From contig DATCYD010000342.1 in NCBI GenBank assembly GCA_036570465.1, positions 1-10,526 of the forward strand: a DNA stretch of 10,526 nt, written 5' to 3'. The notes beneath the pieces were generated by a model. It did no database searches. It had not been told where the DNA came from and saw nothing but the letters and a program-made list of their open reading frames with translations. Source of the DNA: Anseongella sp036570465. Its GTDB lineage: Bacteria > Bacteroidota > Bacteroidia > Sphingobacteriales > Sphingobacteriaceae. Both the position numbers and the translations under genes were made by a program. The first letter of the stretch is position 1, and each line of letters starts with the position of its first letter. Shown one piece after another: positions 1-7,497 of this stretch.

Positions 1-41
1 TTCCTTAGTAAATCTCTGGCTTCCTCGTTGTTCATATACAT
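1..41 (-). CDS. FecR-like anti-sigma factor, N-terminal fragment (cut by window edge)
   Basis: From the ATG at 41 the minus strand reads MYMNNEEARDLLRK and runs off the left edge still open; a second ATG at 35 gives MNNEEARDLLRK. This short acidic and leucine-rich opening is typical of Bacteroidota FecR-type anti-sigma factors, which are usually encoded directly downstream of their ECF sigma factor, as here (about 120 bases after its stop). FecR proteins sit in the inner membrane and pass a signal from a TonB-dependent outer-membrane receptor to the sigma factor. Only about 13 codons are visible, so the call rests mainly on position. A G/C-rich hairpin (GGGG at 44-47 against CCCC at 53-57) lies just before the start; its role is unknown. 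Confidence 0.5.
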   Translation of the reverse strand, partial: MYMNNEEARDLLR

Positions 42-160
42 CAGGGGATAGGCCCCCGCATATATACAAGACAAATAATAAGGGGAGAACAGGTATTGGA
101 AAATGGTTTTTTCCCCGAAACAATGCTCAGAGGCTTATATGAGCCGATTCGTGTCGCTCG

Positions 161-739
161 TCAGGAGAACAACAAGAGGATCAGAAACAGAAGTTTCCCG
201 AGCCTTACCTTTAGCATTTTCAGTGCCTGGCTGATTTGTTTCGAAACGGTTTGTTCAGATGTTCCCAGTTGAAGCGCGATCTCTCTGTGGGATAAGCCCT
301 GATCCCGGCTCAGCGTGAATACCTCTCGCACCCTGGGAGATAGTTCACGGATCTCTTTTTCGATCAGCAGGGATAGTTCCTTTTCAAGCAGTAACTGGTC
401 AGCTTCCCAGGCGCCTGCCTCGGCGAAGGAGGCCAGCGATTCCAGATGACTGACTTCCCGCTGGCGACGATAAAAAAGGTTGAATATCCGGTTCCGCACC
501 GCTGTGTACAGATAGCCTGACAGGTTAGAGGTGAACGGTAGCCGGTCCCGCTTGTTCCAGAGATCGGTAAACAGCTCTTGCAAGATGTCGTCCACATCCT
601 GCAAATTCCCGAGTTTTTTATACGCGTGGTGTAGCAACAGCGTCTTATACCGGTCATAAATCTCCAGATACGCGGTTTCATCACCCTCTTTGAACAGGGA
701 GACGAGTTCCGCATCGCTCAGTTTGTTATAAGAGACCAT
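161..739 (-). CDS. ECF RNA polymerase sigma factor, Bacteroidota FecI-like family
   Basis: 192 residues from an ATG at 739. Sigma region 2 spans about residues 10-75, with the DVDDILQELFTDLW stretch typical of the core-binding and -10-recognising helices. Region 4 spans about residues 120-178, with the helix-turn-helix GLSHREIALQLGTSEQTVSK. The protein ends in a short hydrophobic tail (LLFLILLLFS), which I recall as common in the Bacteroides-expansion branch of ECF factors. It should redirect RNA polymerase to a small set of promoters, most often for a SusC/SusD-type uptake locus. It follows a probable terminator, so it is likely transcribed separately from the two hydrolase genes upstream. 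A weak -7-like box (TAAATTGG, minus strand, 762-769) is present. A FecR-like gene appears to start about 120 bases downstream. The family is certain; the target genes are unknown. Confidence 0.93.
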   Translation of the reverse strand: MVSYNKLSDAELVSLFKEGDETAYLEIYDRYKTLLLHHAYKKLGNLQDVDDILQELFTDLWNKRDRLPFTSNLSGYLYTAVRNRIFNLFYRRQREVSHLESLASFAEAGAWEADQLLLEKELSLLIEKEIRELSPRVREVFTLSRDQGLSHREIALQLGTSEQTVSKQISQALKMLKVRLGKLLFLILLLFS

Positions 740-771
740 GCTTGGTTATTGGTTCTGATGACCAATTTAGG

Positions 772-816
772 AAAATTAAAATAGTGAAGCCACCTTCTCA
801 GAAGGGGTAGTTCACT
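772..816 (-). terminator. Probable intrinsic terminator of the phosphodiesterase/sulfatase unit
   Basis: Read on the minus strand, an outer arm AGTGAA (816-811) pairs with TTCACT (788-783). An inner arm CCTTC (805-801) pairs with GAAGG (797-793) around a TGA loop, with a small internal loop between the two stems. The stem is followed at once by the T-rich tail ATTTTAATTTTC (782-771). The TGA stop codon of the hydrolase gene (814-812) lies inside the outer arm. The tail is interrupted by two A residues and the internal loop weakens the stem, so this is probable rather than certain. Confidence 0.5.
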
Positions 817-1963
817 TAAAGCGCCCGAACGCCTGTTTTAAGACCGGGCCGGTTTCGTGCGGGGTTTTGAAATCCAGACCCAGGAATGCGGCGACGGTTT
901 CGGCGATCTGGTTTTGATAATACTCGCCTTTGATTGATGTGTTGGCTTGCGGGGTATCCGGCCCGATGACGGCAATCCATATTTCATCTGCCCCTTCGAC
1001 CGAGGCTCCGTGGCTGCGCCATGCGCCGGGGAGTGTTGTTCCGCGGCCATGGTCGGTGGTGATGATGAAGGTTGTTTTTCCCTTGTACTGTGGGTCTGAC
1101 TGAGCGTAATCCCAAAGTTCCTGAATGAACCCGTCTGTTTGGTGTGCCGAACGCAGGTAAGAATCATAGGCGCCTCCGTGCGCGAAATCGTCGGTTTCGC
1201 CGTAAGCCACGTACAGTACGCGCGGATGACGCTTTTTCAGATGTTCCAGGGCATAATGGTGGGTAAACGCGTCGAAACGCACCGACGACCATTCGGGCGG
1301 GATCTCGTGCAACAACCGATTGAGCAGACGCTCCCTTTCGGTGAGCGAGCCGGATGGAGAGGCGCTGCCCACCGTATCAAAACCGGCATTAATGGGATAA
1401 TTTGCGCGTTTTGCATTTAATATATAGGGAAACACGTCCCAGGACCCAAAGGCGGCAGCTTTTCCGTTAAAGCCTGGTTGCCCGCTGATGAAGTCAAGTA
1501 CCGTTTGGTTGGGGTTGGGTAGTTTGTCATTACTGTTGATTCGTTTGTCGGCATATCCGGTCATTATCTCATTGTATCCTGGATATGAAAACCAGTGCGG
1601 ATTTGTTACATTGACGAATGATCCTTCGGTCCGGTTCCCGTATAATTGACCTTGTCTGGCAATAACATTCCAAAAGAAAGGCATCAAGGCTTCTCTTCGC
1701 TTCTCAGGAGAAGCTCGCCAGAACTGCTTTTTCAATGCCACGCTATCATCTACGAAATCGTGGTTAGCGATCAAGGCCGGGTCCGCACCGGAAAACAGCT
1801 CCTGCCAGCGAAGACCGTCAAGGGTGATCAGAAAGACATTCTCTGTTTTAAGTTCCTGCAATCCCGAAGCCGGGATTTGCGTTGTGCGGTTCTGTGCAAA
1901 CACCTGTGTTGCAGCAGCCATGCAGCTACACAAAAAAACGATTGATAGCAAGGTCTTTGTCAT
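812..1963 (-). CDS. Secreted alkaline-phosphatase-superfamily hydrolase (phosphodiesterase/phosphatase-like)
   Basis: 383 residues from the ATG at 1963, which gives a normal signal peptide (MTKTLLSIVFLCS... to VFA|QN), so the protein should be periplasmic or exported. ATGs at 1978 (preceded by AGG) and 2035 are alternatives; the last would overlap the sulfatase gene. The metal-site pattern of the superfamily is complete: LITLDG near residue 49 (metal Asp), a Ser in FSYPGYNEIMTG in the place of the nucleophile, YGETDDFAHG (Asp and His), TTDHG (Asp and His) and a final RSHG histidine. The layout resembles nucleotide pyrophosphatase/phosphodiesterase and PglZ-like enzymes more than classic PhoA. 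With Ser rather than Cys as nucleophile it is not expected to be a formylglycine sulfatase. It lies 43 bases after the sulfatase stop, so the two are probably co-transcribed. The substrate is unknown. Confidence 0.82.
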   Translation of the reverse strand: MTKTLLSIVFLCSCMAAATQVFAQNRTTQIPASGLQELKTENVFLITLDGLRWQELFSGADPALIANHDFVDDSVALKKQFWRASPEKRREALMPFFWNVIARQGQLYGNRTEGSFVNVTNPHWFSYPGYNEIMTGYADKRINSNDKLPNPNQTVLDFISGQPGFNGKAAAFGSWDVFPYILNAKRANYPINAGFDTVGSASPSGSLTERERLLNRLLHEIPPEWSSVRFDAFTHHYALEHLKKRHPRVLYVAYGETDDFAHGGAYDSYLRSAHQTDGFIQELWDYAQSDPQYKGKTTFIITTDHGRGTTLPGAWRSHGASVEGADEIWIAVIGPDTPQANTSIKGEYYQNQIAETVAAFLGLDFKTPHETGPVLKQAFGRFK

Positions 1964-2006
1964 TCGATAAAAATACATTTTTGCCTGTAATGTCTGTATT
2001 AAGAAA

Positions 2007-3590
2007 TTATGGAATAATCTGGAAATCGCTGTCATTTACCCAACCCCAGCTCAAGGTGGTGTCCTTGTTTAAATACCGCTCATAAAAATGGGCGGTTTTC
2101 GGATTTGCGTATTCGTATTGATCGAAAATGTCACCATGGCCGAGGATTCTTGGGTCCTGCTCTTGTTTCAGGCGATCGCTTAGAAACGCGTTCAGCTCGT
2201 TCTTTAATTGCTGAAGGCTTTCTTCGCCCGCCAGGTTTTTCAGGCAGTCAGGATCATTCTTGATGTTATAGAGTTCTTCCGGGGGGCGCTTTCCAAAATT
2301 CCATTCCCAGTATTGGTGATCACTCTGGCTTGAATAAGCATATTTAAGAAGAAATGTTTTGGTAGCTCCCCCATCGGTGTTGAGATAACCGGTTTCCGGA
2401 TTTCCGGAGGGCCAGCGTTTGGGTTTGAAATTCCGAAGATAAAGCATTGAATCCCGGACAATGCCGCGAATGGGATAGCCTTGATCCTCCGGCCTGCCAA
2501 CGTCGTGACGTTCTTTACCTACCAATACGAAATTGCGGTGAGGATCAATAAAGCCTTCTTCCGGGGAATCGAAAATATCACGTATGCTGTTGCCGGTTAT
2601 TTTCTGCATGCCAGATTGCTTTGCTGGAATGCCGGCAACTTCCAGAAAGGTAGGAGCCAGATCAGTAAAACTGATAAAGTCATCGATGGTTCTGCCGGGA
2701 TGTTTGATCCCTCCCGGCCACATGATCGCAAGGGGCAAGTGATTTGAGTATTCGTAGGCTTGTCCTTTCACCCGCGGAAAGGGCATTCCGTTGTCTGAGG
2801 TGACCACTATAATGGTGTTTTCCAGTTCGCCGGAACGCTCAAGCGCATCGATCATTTTTCCAAGTTGCCGATCAAAATATTCGATTTCATAGGCATAGTC
2901 TAAAAGGTCCGTTTTAACAGAATCAGTGGCCGGCCAGAAGGCAAATGTCTGTTCGTCTGAAAGTTGGTCCAGAGACTTCCCTCCCTTTTTTATTCCTGAC
3001 GCATATTCATAGCCACGATGTGGTTCGAGCCCTCCATACCAAAAAAAGAAGGGCATGTCGTTTCTTTTCGCCAGAAACCGGTCGAAGTTGCCTGCATAAT
3101 CGATGGCACTGATGCCGTTCGTGGGAGGGGTGGTCCTGGATTGATTCCAGGCCTTTATGAGAAGGTTTCGTTTGCTTCCGTCCTTATTTTTTGCAATCCC
3201 AGGGGCCCAACCTTTGCCGGTATAACCAACATGATAGCCGTTTTCCGAGAGGACTTCTGTAAATACCCTGAATTTTTCAGGAAAAAACGGCCAGTGATTT
3301 GCCGCCGCTTCCAGTTGCCAGGAATTTCGCCCGGTAAGGATCACCGAACGAGAAGGAGCGCATTTTGCATTCGGCGTATAAGCATTCCTGAATAGCAATC
3401 CGTTTTTTGCTATCCGGTCGAAATTGGGGGTGTTTATCCATGAACATCCGTAGGCCCCCATATGCAGGTAGGTGGCATCATCCATGATAGCAAATAAAAT
3501 ATTCGGCTTCCGGACCTCATGTTGTGCAGGGACTCGTCCGCAGGCCAACGAAAGCAGGGTCAGAAATAATAGCATGGGTTTATTCATCAT
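2007..3590 (-). CDS. Secreted sulfatase, heparan N-sulfatase (SGSH)-like
   Basis: 527 residues from the ATG at 3590 (another ATG follows at 3587). An N-terminal signal peptide ends around VPA|QH. The sulfatase signature CAPSR (residues 77-81) carries the cysteine that is converted to formylglycine, followed by LTGR. Metal ligands are visible as MDD (residues 37-38) and TSDNG (D266, N267). TGKGW (K126) and EPHRG (H191) match the usual substrate-pocket Lys and His. The run DNGMPFPRVKG and the paired Asp start resemble human N-sulfoglucosamine sulfohydrolase, so a sulfated glycan or sulfamate substrate is plausible but unproven. Maturation needs an anSME-type enzyme, not encoded here. The gene is divergent from the Nudix regulator and followed by a phosphatase-like hydrolase in the same unit. 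Class is very secure; exact substrate is not. Confidence 0.92.
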   Translation of the reverse strand: MMNKPMLLFLTLLSLACGRVPAQHEVRKPNILFAIMDDATYLHMGAYGCSWINTPNFDRIAKNGLLFRNAYTPNAKCAPSRSVILTGRNSWQLEAAANHWPFFPEKFRVFTEVLSENGYHVGYTGKGWAPGIAKNKDGSKRNLLIKAWNQSRTTPPTNGISAIDYAGNFDRFLAKRNDMPFFFWYGGLEPHRGYEYASGIKKGGKSLDQLSDEQTFAFWPATDSVKTDLLDYAYEIEYFDRQLGKMIDALERSGELENTIIVVTSDNGMPFPRVKGQAYEYSNHLPLAIMWPGGIKHPGRTIDDFISFTDLAPTFLEVAGIPAKQSGMQKITGNSIRDIFDSPEEGFIDPHRNFVLVGKERHDVGRPEDQGYPIRGIVRDSMLYLRNFKPKRWPSGNPETGYLNTDGGATKTFLLKYAYSSQSDHQYWEWNFGKRPPEELYNIKNDPDCLKNLAGEESLQQLKNELNAFLSDRLKQEQDPRILGHGDIFDQYEYANPKTAHFYERYLNKDTTLSWGWVNDSDFQIIP

Positions 3591-3643
3591 GTTTGACAAG
3601 TTATTAAAAGGAAGGAATGGTTTTCAATTTTCCCGGTAAAAGT

Positions 3644-3651
3644 TATATTTG
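3644..3651 (+). promoter_or_regulatory. Bacteroidota-type -7 promoter box for the Nudix regulator
   Basis: TATATTTG matches the Bacteroidota -7 consensus TAnnTTTG fully. A T-rich stretch (TTTT at 3621-3624) lies near the expected -33 position but lacks the final G. The box ends about 20 bases before the ATG at 3673, giving a short leader. It would overlap a TTG codon at 3649, which argues against using that TTG as the start. Confidence 0.4.
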
Positions 3652-3672
3652 GTTGTCACCTTAAATGGAATA

Positions 3673-4380
3673 ATGGATTCAACTATGACAAATGATTTGC
3701 CGCTCTTTCGATCTGTTTTTACGGTGGATTGTGTGATTTTCGGATTTGACGAAGGGATACTTAAGATACTGCTGATAGAACGGGGGGATGAGCCGTATGT
3801 TGGGAAATTGGCTTTACCCGGGAACTTTGTGGGTGAAGACGAGAATATTGACACGGCGGCGCAACGGGTATTATTTGAACTTACCGGGTTGAATAAGATA
3901 TACATGGAGCAGTTCTATACTTTTGGGGAAACCGATCGCCATCCTGACGGCCGGATTATTACCATCGCTTATTTTGCTTTAATTAAGGTCCAGAAGCAGG
4001 TGTTGACCCCGCGTGTTTCTTCTGCCCGGAACGCGGGCTGGTATCCTTTAAGCGAACTCCCACGACTTGCCTTCGATCATACGGCAATTGCGGAAATGGC
4101 TTTCAGAAAACTGCAACGAAAAATTCGTTTCGAGCCGTTGGGATTCGAACTGTTGCCGGATAAATTTACTCTTTCCCATCTCCAGCGCCTTTATGAAGAT
4201 GTTTTGGAGAAAACGATTGATAAACGGAACTTCAGGAAGAAAATGCTGTCGGCCGGTCTGCTGGTTGAATTGGATGAAAAGCAAAAGAATGTTTCTCACC
4301 GTGCTGCAAGGCTTTACCGGTTCAACCGGAGGAAATACAATAATCTTAAAGAAAAAGGATTTGACTTCGGAAACCTCTAG
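3673..4380 (+). CDS. Nudix-domain transcriptional regulator, NrtR/AraR-like, with degenerate Nudix box
   Basis: 235 residues from the ATG at 3673; an ATG at 3685 is equally possible. The N-terminal half is a Nudix fold (TVDCVIFGFDEG...LALPGNFV). The Nudix box at about residues 51-73 is broken: the opening Gly is Asn, RE is RV and EE is EL, so two metal-binding glutamates are missing. This fits regulators that bind a nucleotide-sugar or sugar effector without hydrolysing it. The C-terminal part (about residues 150-236), starting with LGFELLPDKFTLSHLQRLYE and containing DKRNFRKKML, is the winged-helix DNA-binding domain of NrtR-type proteins. Known Bacteroidota relatives such as AraR control sugar use. 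The gene is divergent from the sulfatase and ends 11 bases from the end of the sulfonate operon, so it could control either or both. Class is secure; effector and targets are inferred. Confidence 0.88.
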   Translation: MDSTMTNDLPLFRSVFTVDCVIFGFDEGILKILLIERGDEPYVGKLALPGNFVGEDENIDTAAQRVLFELTGLNKIYMEQFYTFGETDRHPDGRIITIAYFALIKVQKQVLTPRVSSARNAGWYPLSELPRLAFDHTAIAEMAFRKLQRKIRFEPLGFELLPDKFTLSHLQRLYEDVLEKTIDKRNFRKKMLSAGLLVELDEKQKNVSHRAARLYRFNRRKYNNLKEKGFDFGNL

Positions 4381-4391
4381 CAATTTCCAAA

Positions 4392-4916
4392 CTAAAAGTC
4401 TAACAAACATTGTACCTGAGCAATGATAAGGTTATGGATAAAATCATCAGTAACAACCCCTTCTGCAAAATTTTTTTTCATGCAGGGGATGCGGACCTTC
4501 TGAGGCAGCACATGCATCCCAAGGTAATTGAATACATCGGTAATATGACTTAAACCAAGTGCGTTTCCCGATGTGCCATCGGAGATGCCAACCAGTGCAC
4601 ATTTTTTATTCAAGAGAGCGTTGGGATAGCTCAAACCATCAATAAAAGCCTTAAATACACCGGGATAAGAGTTATTGTATTCCGGGAGCATGAATATATA
4701 CTTTTGGGCATGCTCCATTTCCATTCTTAGTTGGTTGAACTTTTCATTTTTACCAGAGTTATGATAAAGGGCAGAAGCAGTGAAATCTGCCGGAAGCTCT
4801 GAAAGGTCCAGGATTTGACTTTCGGCCCCAAGCATGCTGATCCTGGTATTATAAAACGCTGCCACCTTCCCGGACTTTGAATTAATGCGGTTTGTTCCTA
4901 CAACAATCGTAACCAT
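4392..4916 (-). CDS. NAD(P)H-dependent FMN reductase (flavodoxin-like fold)
   Basis: 174 residues from the ATG at 4916, a normal size for the family. The N-terminal strand and phosphate loop GTNRINSKSGKVA and the central PEYNNSYPGVFKAFIDGL stretch (the PEYN flavin loop) are hallmarks of NADPH-dependent FMN reductases, the broad family that includes SsuE. It should reduce free FMN to FMNH2 with NAD(P)H in the cytoplasm. It is the last of six same-strand genes, 34 bases after the symporter gene, in an operon that also contains an FMNH2-dependent SsuD-family monooxygenase. It is therefore the obvious reductase partner of that enzyme. This differs from the sulfo-SMO pathway of Agrobacterium, whose reductase SmoA belongs, as I recall, to another flavin reductase family. 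Family secure, partnership inferred from context. Confidence 0.88.
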   Translation of the reverse strand: MVTIVVGTNRINSKSGKVAAFYNTRISMLGAESQILDLSELPADFTASALYHNSGKNEKFNQLRMEMEHAQKYIFMLPEYNNSYPGVFKAFIDGLSYPNALLNKKCALVGISDGTSGNALGLSHITDVFNYLGMHVLPQKVRIPCMKKNFAEGVVTDDFIHNLIIAQVQCLLDF

Positions 4917-4950
4917 GTTTAAAAGTAATTTGCAAGCGATCAGATCAATG

Positions 4951-6741
4951 TTACGCGAAGAAATACATAATCCAAACCAGGGCTGTTGTTAGCAATCCAG
5001 CATAAAAAACATCGTCCTGGTAAAATGGATAAGGAGATCTTCCCTTTTTCATGTACCAAATAAATAATCCAAAAGTGAGCAAAGCAGCCGGGTAGGCAGC
5101 TGTTTGCGGTGTCATGACGTTAAGGCCTATCAGCGCTAAAACAGGGGCATGAATAGCGGCTCCTCTGAGGATCGCATGCCAGGTTCCCGAAAAAGATACG
5201 GATAAGCCTTTCGTTGTGACAACGCCCCGTGTCCGGTTGAAATAGTTGCTCAGGATCACCAATGTGACGGATCCTACCACGAAGATCATGAATACCCTGT
5301 GCAGGAAGTTGAAATGCACTCCGAACAGGTCGGTTACCGCAGCATAGTCGGCCAGGACGTTGTTATAAATGATATCCAACCCCCAGCCGATCAGCGGGGA
5401 AGCAACTAAAACAATCAGTGCTGCCATGGGGTGGGTTTTTTGCCACAGAATTCCCCAGAAGAAGACGACTACCAAACCCGGTTTGATATACGAGGCCTGA
5501 TTGGCGAGGATCAGAAAGAAGTTTTCCGATGAATTCGGGTCAAATGTAACGTACGCCAGTACGGTGGCCACGGCGCACATAACAATTACACCGCCTTGTC
5601 CAAACCGGACGGTACGTCTGTCGGATGCGTTCTTATTGATGTATTTGCGATAAATATCATAGGCAAGCATCGTGGATACAGAATTCATCATTGAATAAAT
5701 GGCTGAGAAAATGGCGCAGATGAGCCCGGCCAGGATAAGGCCGCTCAGGCCATACCCAACAGGTACTACCGTTTCCAGCAAGGTAATGAACGTATCGTCG
5801 GGCATCACCACGTTTTCTCCGAACCGGCTTTTAAACAGGTAAAAGGCGGCGGTCCCGGCACCGATCGAAAAAAATGGAATGATAAACTTGAGCATACCGG
5901 CAACGATGGACCCTAATTTTGCATCGCGGTCGGTCTCGGCCGCCAATACGCGTTGTACCTGGTATTGATTGGTGGTCCAGTAAAAGAAATGGAGGATGAT
6001 CAGCCCGGTAAAAATTCCCGTCCAGGGCAAGTCGGGATGATTGGACGGAAGATACAGGTGCATCTTGTTGGCGCTTGCCTGATCTAGTTTAAGCAAGCCG
6101 GTAAATCCACCGATTTCAGGCTGCATATATGTAAGGGTGCCGATAAGCAATACGGCGATTACCATGATGACCGTCAGAATATTGTCTGCGATTACAACAG
6201 AGGTCATCCCTCCGAACACGGTAAAAACAATCGTTACTGCAGCGATAATATAAATGCCCTGCAGGTAGGTCGGTTCCATGGATGTGCCTTCAAACAGGAC
6301 TCCAAGAGTGCGGCTCCCGATATAAAATCCGGCGATCAGCTGGATCATAATAAAGGCGAGCATGAGGAACGTATAAACTAAACGGGTTTCGGAATTGAAC
6401 CTGTCCTCCAGGAACTGGGAAAGTGTAAAGACTTTATTCTTACGGTAAACCGGGATAAAGACATACACCAGGATGAGCACGGCAACCACAGCCAGAAGTT
6501 CATAGTGACTTTGGGCAAAACCGATCGAATAACCGACACCCATCATCCCTATGATTTGCTGTGCATGTATGTTGGTCCCAAAAATTGAACCAGCTACAGA
6601 ATACCATTTCAGTGACCGGCCAGCCATAAAGTATTCTTCGGAGCTCTTCTTTCGGAAACTCGAATACATGCTGGTGACCACAAGGAACAGCAGGAGGAGT
6701 ACAACGACAATCAGGTCGATGGTGCTTAGGCTCTGAATCAT
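4951..6741 (-). CDS. SGLT-like sodium:solute symporter (SSS family)
   Basis: 596 residues with about 14 hydrophobic segments, the normal size for SSS transporters. The ATG at 6741 is chosen; an in-frame TTG at 6753 would add four residues and overlap the upstream stop. It matches the sugar branch (vSGLT/SGLT) closely. TNIHAQQIIGMMGVGYSIG (residues 56-74) aligns with the vSGLT stretch ANISAEQFIGMSGSGYSIG, followed by the YE pair (80-81), TNQYQVQRVLAA (257-268), AGMLKFIIPF, and the late SMMNSVSTMLAYDIYR block. The Asn and second Gln of the NI..xQ sugar-contact loop are kept, while the vSGLT Glu is Gln (Q61). It should import an organic solute with Na+. In this operon the cargo is probably the organosulfonate used by the monooxygenase. 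Family certain, cargo inferred. Confidence 0.9.
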   Translation of the reverse strand: MIQSLSTIDLIVVVLLLLFLVVTSMYSSFRKKSSEEYFMAGRSLKWYSVAGSIFGTNIHAQQIIGMMGVGYSIGFAQSHYELLAVVAVLILVYVFIPVYRKNKVFTLSQFLEDRFNSETRLVYTFLMLAFIMIQLIAGFYIGSRTLGVLFEGTSMEPTYLQGIYIIAAVTIVFTVFGGMTSVVIADNILTVIMVIAVLLIGTLTYMQPEIGGFTGLLKLDQASANKMHLYLPSNHPDLPWTGIFTGLIILHFFYWTTNQYQVQRVLAAETDRDAKLGSIVAGMLKFIIPFFSIGAGTAAFYLFKSRFGENVVMPDDTFITLLETVVPVGYGLSGLILAGLICAIFSAIYSMMNSVSTMLAYDIYRKYINKNASDRRTVRFGQGGVIVMCAVATVLAYVTFDPNSSENFFLILANQASYIKPGLVVVFFWGILWQKTHPMAALIVLVASPLIGWGLDIIYNNVLADYAAVTDLFGVHFNFLHRVFMIFVVGSVTLVILSNYFNRTRGVVTTKGLSVSFSGTWHAILRGAAIHAPVLALIGLNVMTPQTAAYPAALLTFGLFIWYMKKGRSPYPFYQDDVFYAGLLTTALVWIMYFFA

Positions 6742-6749
6742 ACTTGTGA

Positions 6750-7463
6750 TCAATAATCCTGTGAAAGGGGGTGAATCATTAGCTCATCAATAACCACGTG
6801 TGATGGTTGCTTCATAATAAAACGAATGCTGGAAGACATGTTTTCATCGGTGAGCCAGTCCTGTTTTTCCGGTGAATGCGGGCTTGGATGAAAGGCGGTG
6901 TCAACCAGGCCTGAATAGACTACAGAAACCTTAATCCCGTTTTTGCGGATCTCCTTGCGCAGGGCTGCTGAGAAGGCATCCTGTGCGAATTTGGAGGAAC
7001 AATATAAAGCTCCCCCGTCGAATACTCGTTTAGCTACGTCGGATGCGATGTTTATGATGTGTCCCGAACCTGCTTTTTTCATGGGGGCCAATGCCGCTTT
7101 ACAGAAAAGAAACGTCCCCTTCACATTCGTGTCATAAATATCTGACCAGGATTGTTCCGTATAGCTTTCGGTGGGCCCGAAAATGCCGAATCCAGCATTG
7201 TTGATCAAATAGTCGATCTGGCCAAATGACTCCGTCATGCTGGTGATGGTCTTGTTAGCCAGCCTTTCGTCTGACACTTGCCCGGTAAAGGTTAACACCT
7301 TGACACCATGTTCTTCAGCTTCCGCTTTCACACTACCGAGGGCTTCTGAATTACGGGCGACGAGTCCCAGATTCACTCCTTCGGCAGCGAGATCCAGTGC
7401 CAGCCGTTTTCCAATTCCCCGGGACGCACCCGTGATCAGTACTGTTTTTTGTTTTAAATTCAT
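6750..7463 (-). CDS. Short-chain dehydrogenase/reductase (classical SDR)
   Basis: 237 residues from the ATG at 7463 (an adjoining TTG at 7466 is less likely). It has the full classical SDR set: TGASRGIG nucleotide loop near residues 11-18, NNAG, the catalytic Ser in NIASDVA, and YCSSK. The R in the glycine loop and the later VARNS stretch favour NADP(H), though this is a weak guide. The C-terminal end (IDELMIHPLSQDY) resembles the YdfG/sulfoacetaldehyde-reductase-like group. It lies between the monooxygenase gene (34 bases upstream) and the symporter gene (8 bases downstream). Desulfonation by SsuD-type enzymes yields an aldehyde, so reduction (or oxidation) of that product is the natural role, comparable to SmoB in the sulfoquinovose monooxygenase pathway, which is however an aldo-keto reductase. 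Fold and chemistry secure, substrate inferred. Confidence 0.88.
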   Translation of the reverse strand: MNLKQKTVLITGASRGIGKRLALDLAAEGVNLGLVARNSEALGSVKAEAEEHGVKVLTFTGQVSDERLANKTITSMTESFGQIDYLINNAGFGIFGPTESYTEQSWSDIYDTNVKGTFLFCKAALAPMKKAGSGHIINIASDVAKRVFDGGALYCSSKFAQDAFSAALRKEIRKNGIKVSVVYSGLVDTAFHPSPHSPEKQDWLTDENMSSSIRFIMKQPSHVVIDELMIHPLSQDY

Positions 7464-7497
7464 CAAGTCGGTCGTTTAATAAATAGCAGGATATTGA

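Noticed and set aside
98..114. Hairpin GGAAAA/TTTTCC between the sigma factor and FecR-like genes as a terminator
   Set aside because: The stem is A/T-rich and no T-run follows it on the minus strand; FecI and FecR genes are usually co-transcribed.
1918..1963. Possible lipoprotein signal (LCSC) in the phosphodiesterase-like protein
   Set aside because: Cys at the -2 position is not a normal lipobox and a clear signal peptidase I site (VFA|QN) follows.
2007..3590. Sulfatase as a direct part of the sulfonate pathway
   Set aside because: Sulfatases cleave sulfate esters or sulfamates, not C-S bonds, and the gene is separated from the operon by the oppositely oriented regulator. A shared organosulfur theme is possible, a shared pathway is not shown.
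4369..4388. Inverted repeat GGAAA/TTTCC at the convergent gene ends as a bidirectional terminator
   Set aside because: Arms are only five bases with a 10-base loop and no T-run on either side.
6742..6753. TTG at 6753 as the start of the symporter, with overlap of the SDR stop codon
   Set aside because: An ATG four codons later gives a standard N-terminus and an 8-base gap; TTG starts are uncommon and no better ribosome binding site precedes it. The same reasoning removes TTG starts at 7466, 3599 and 3649.
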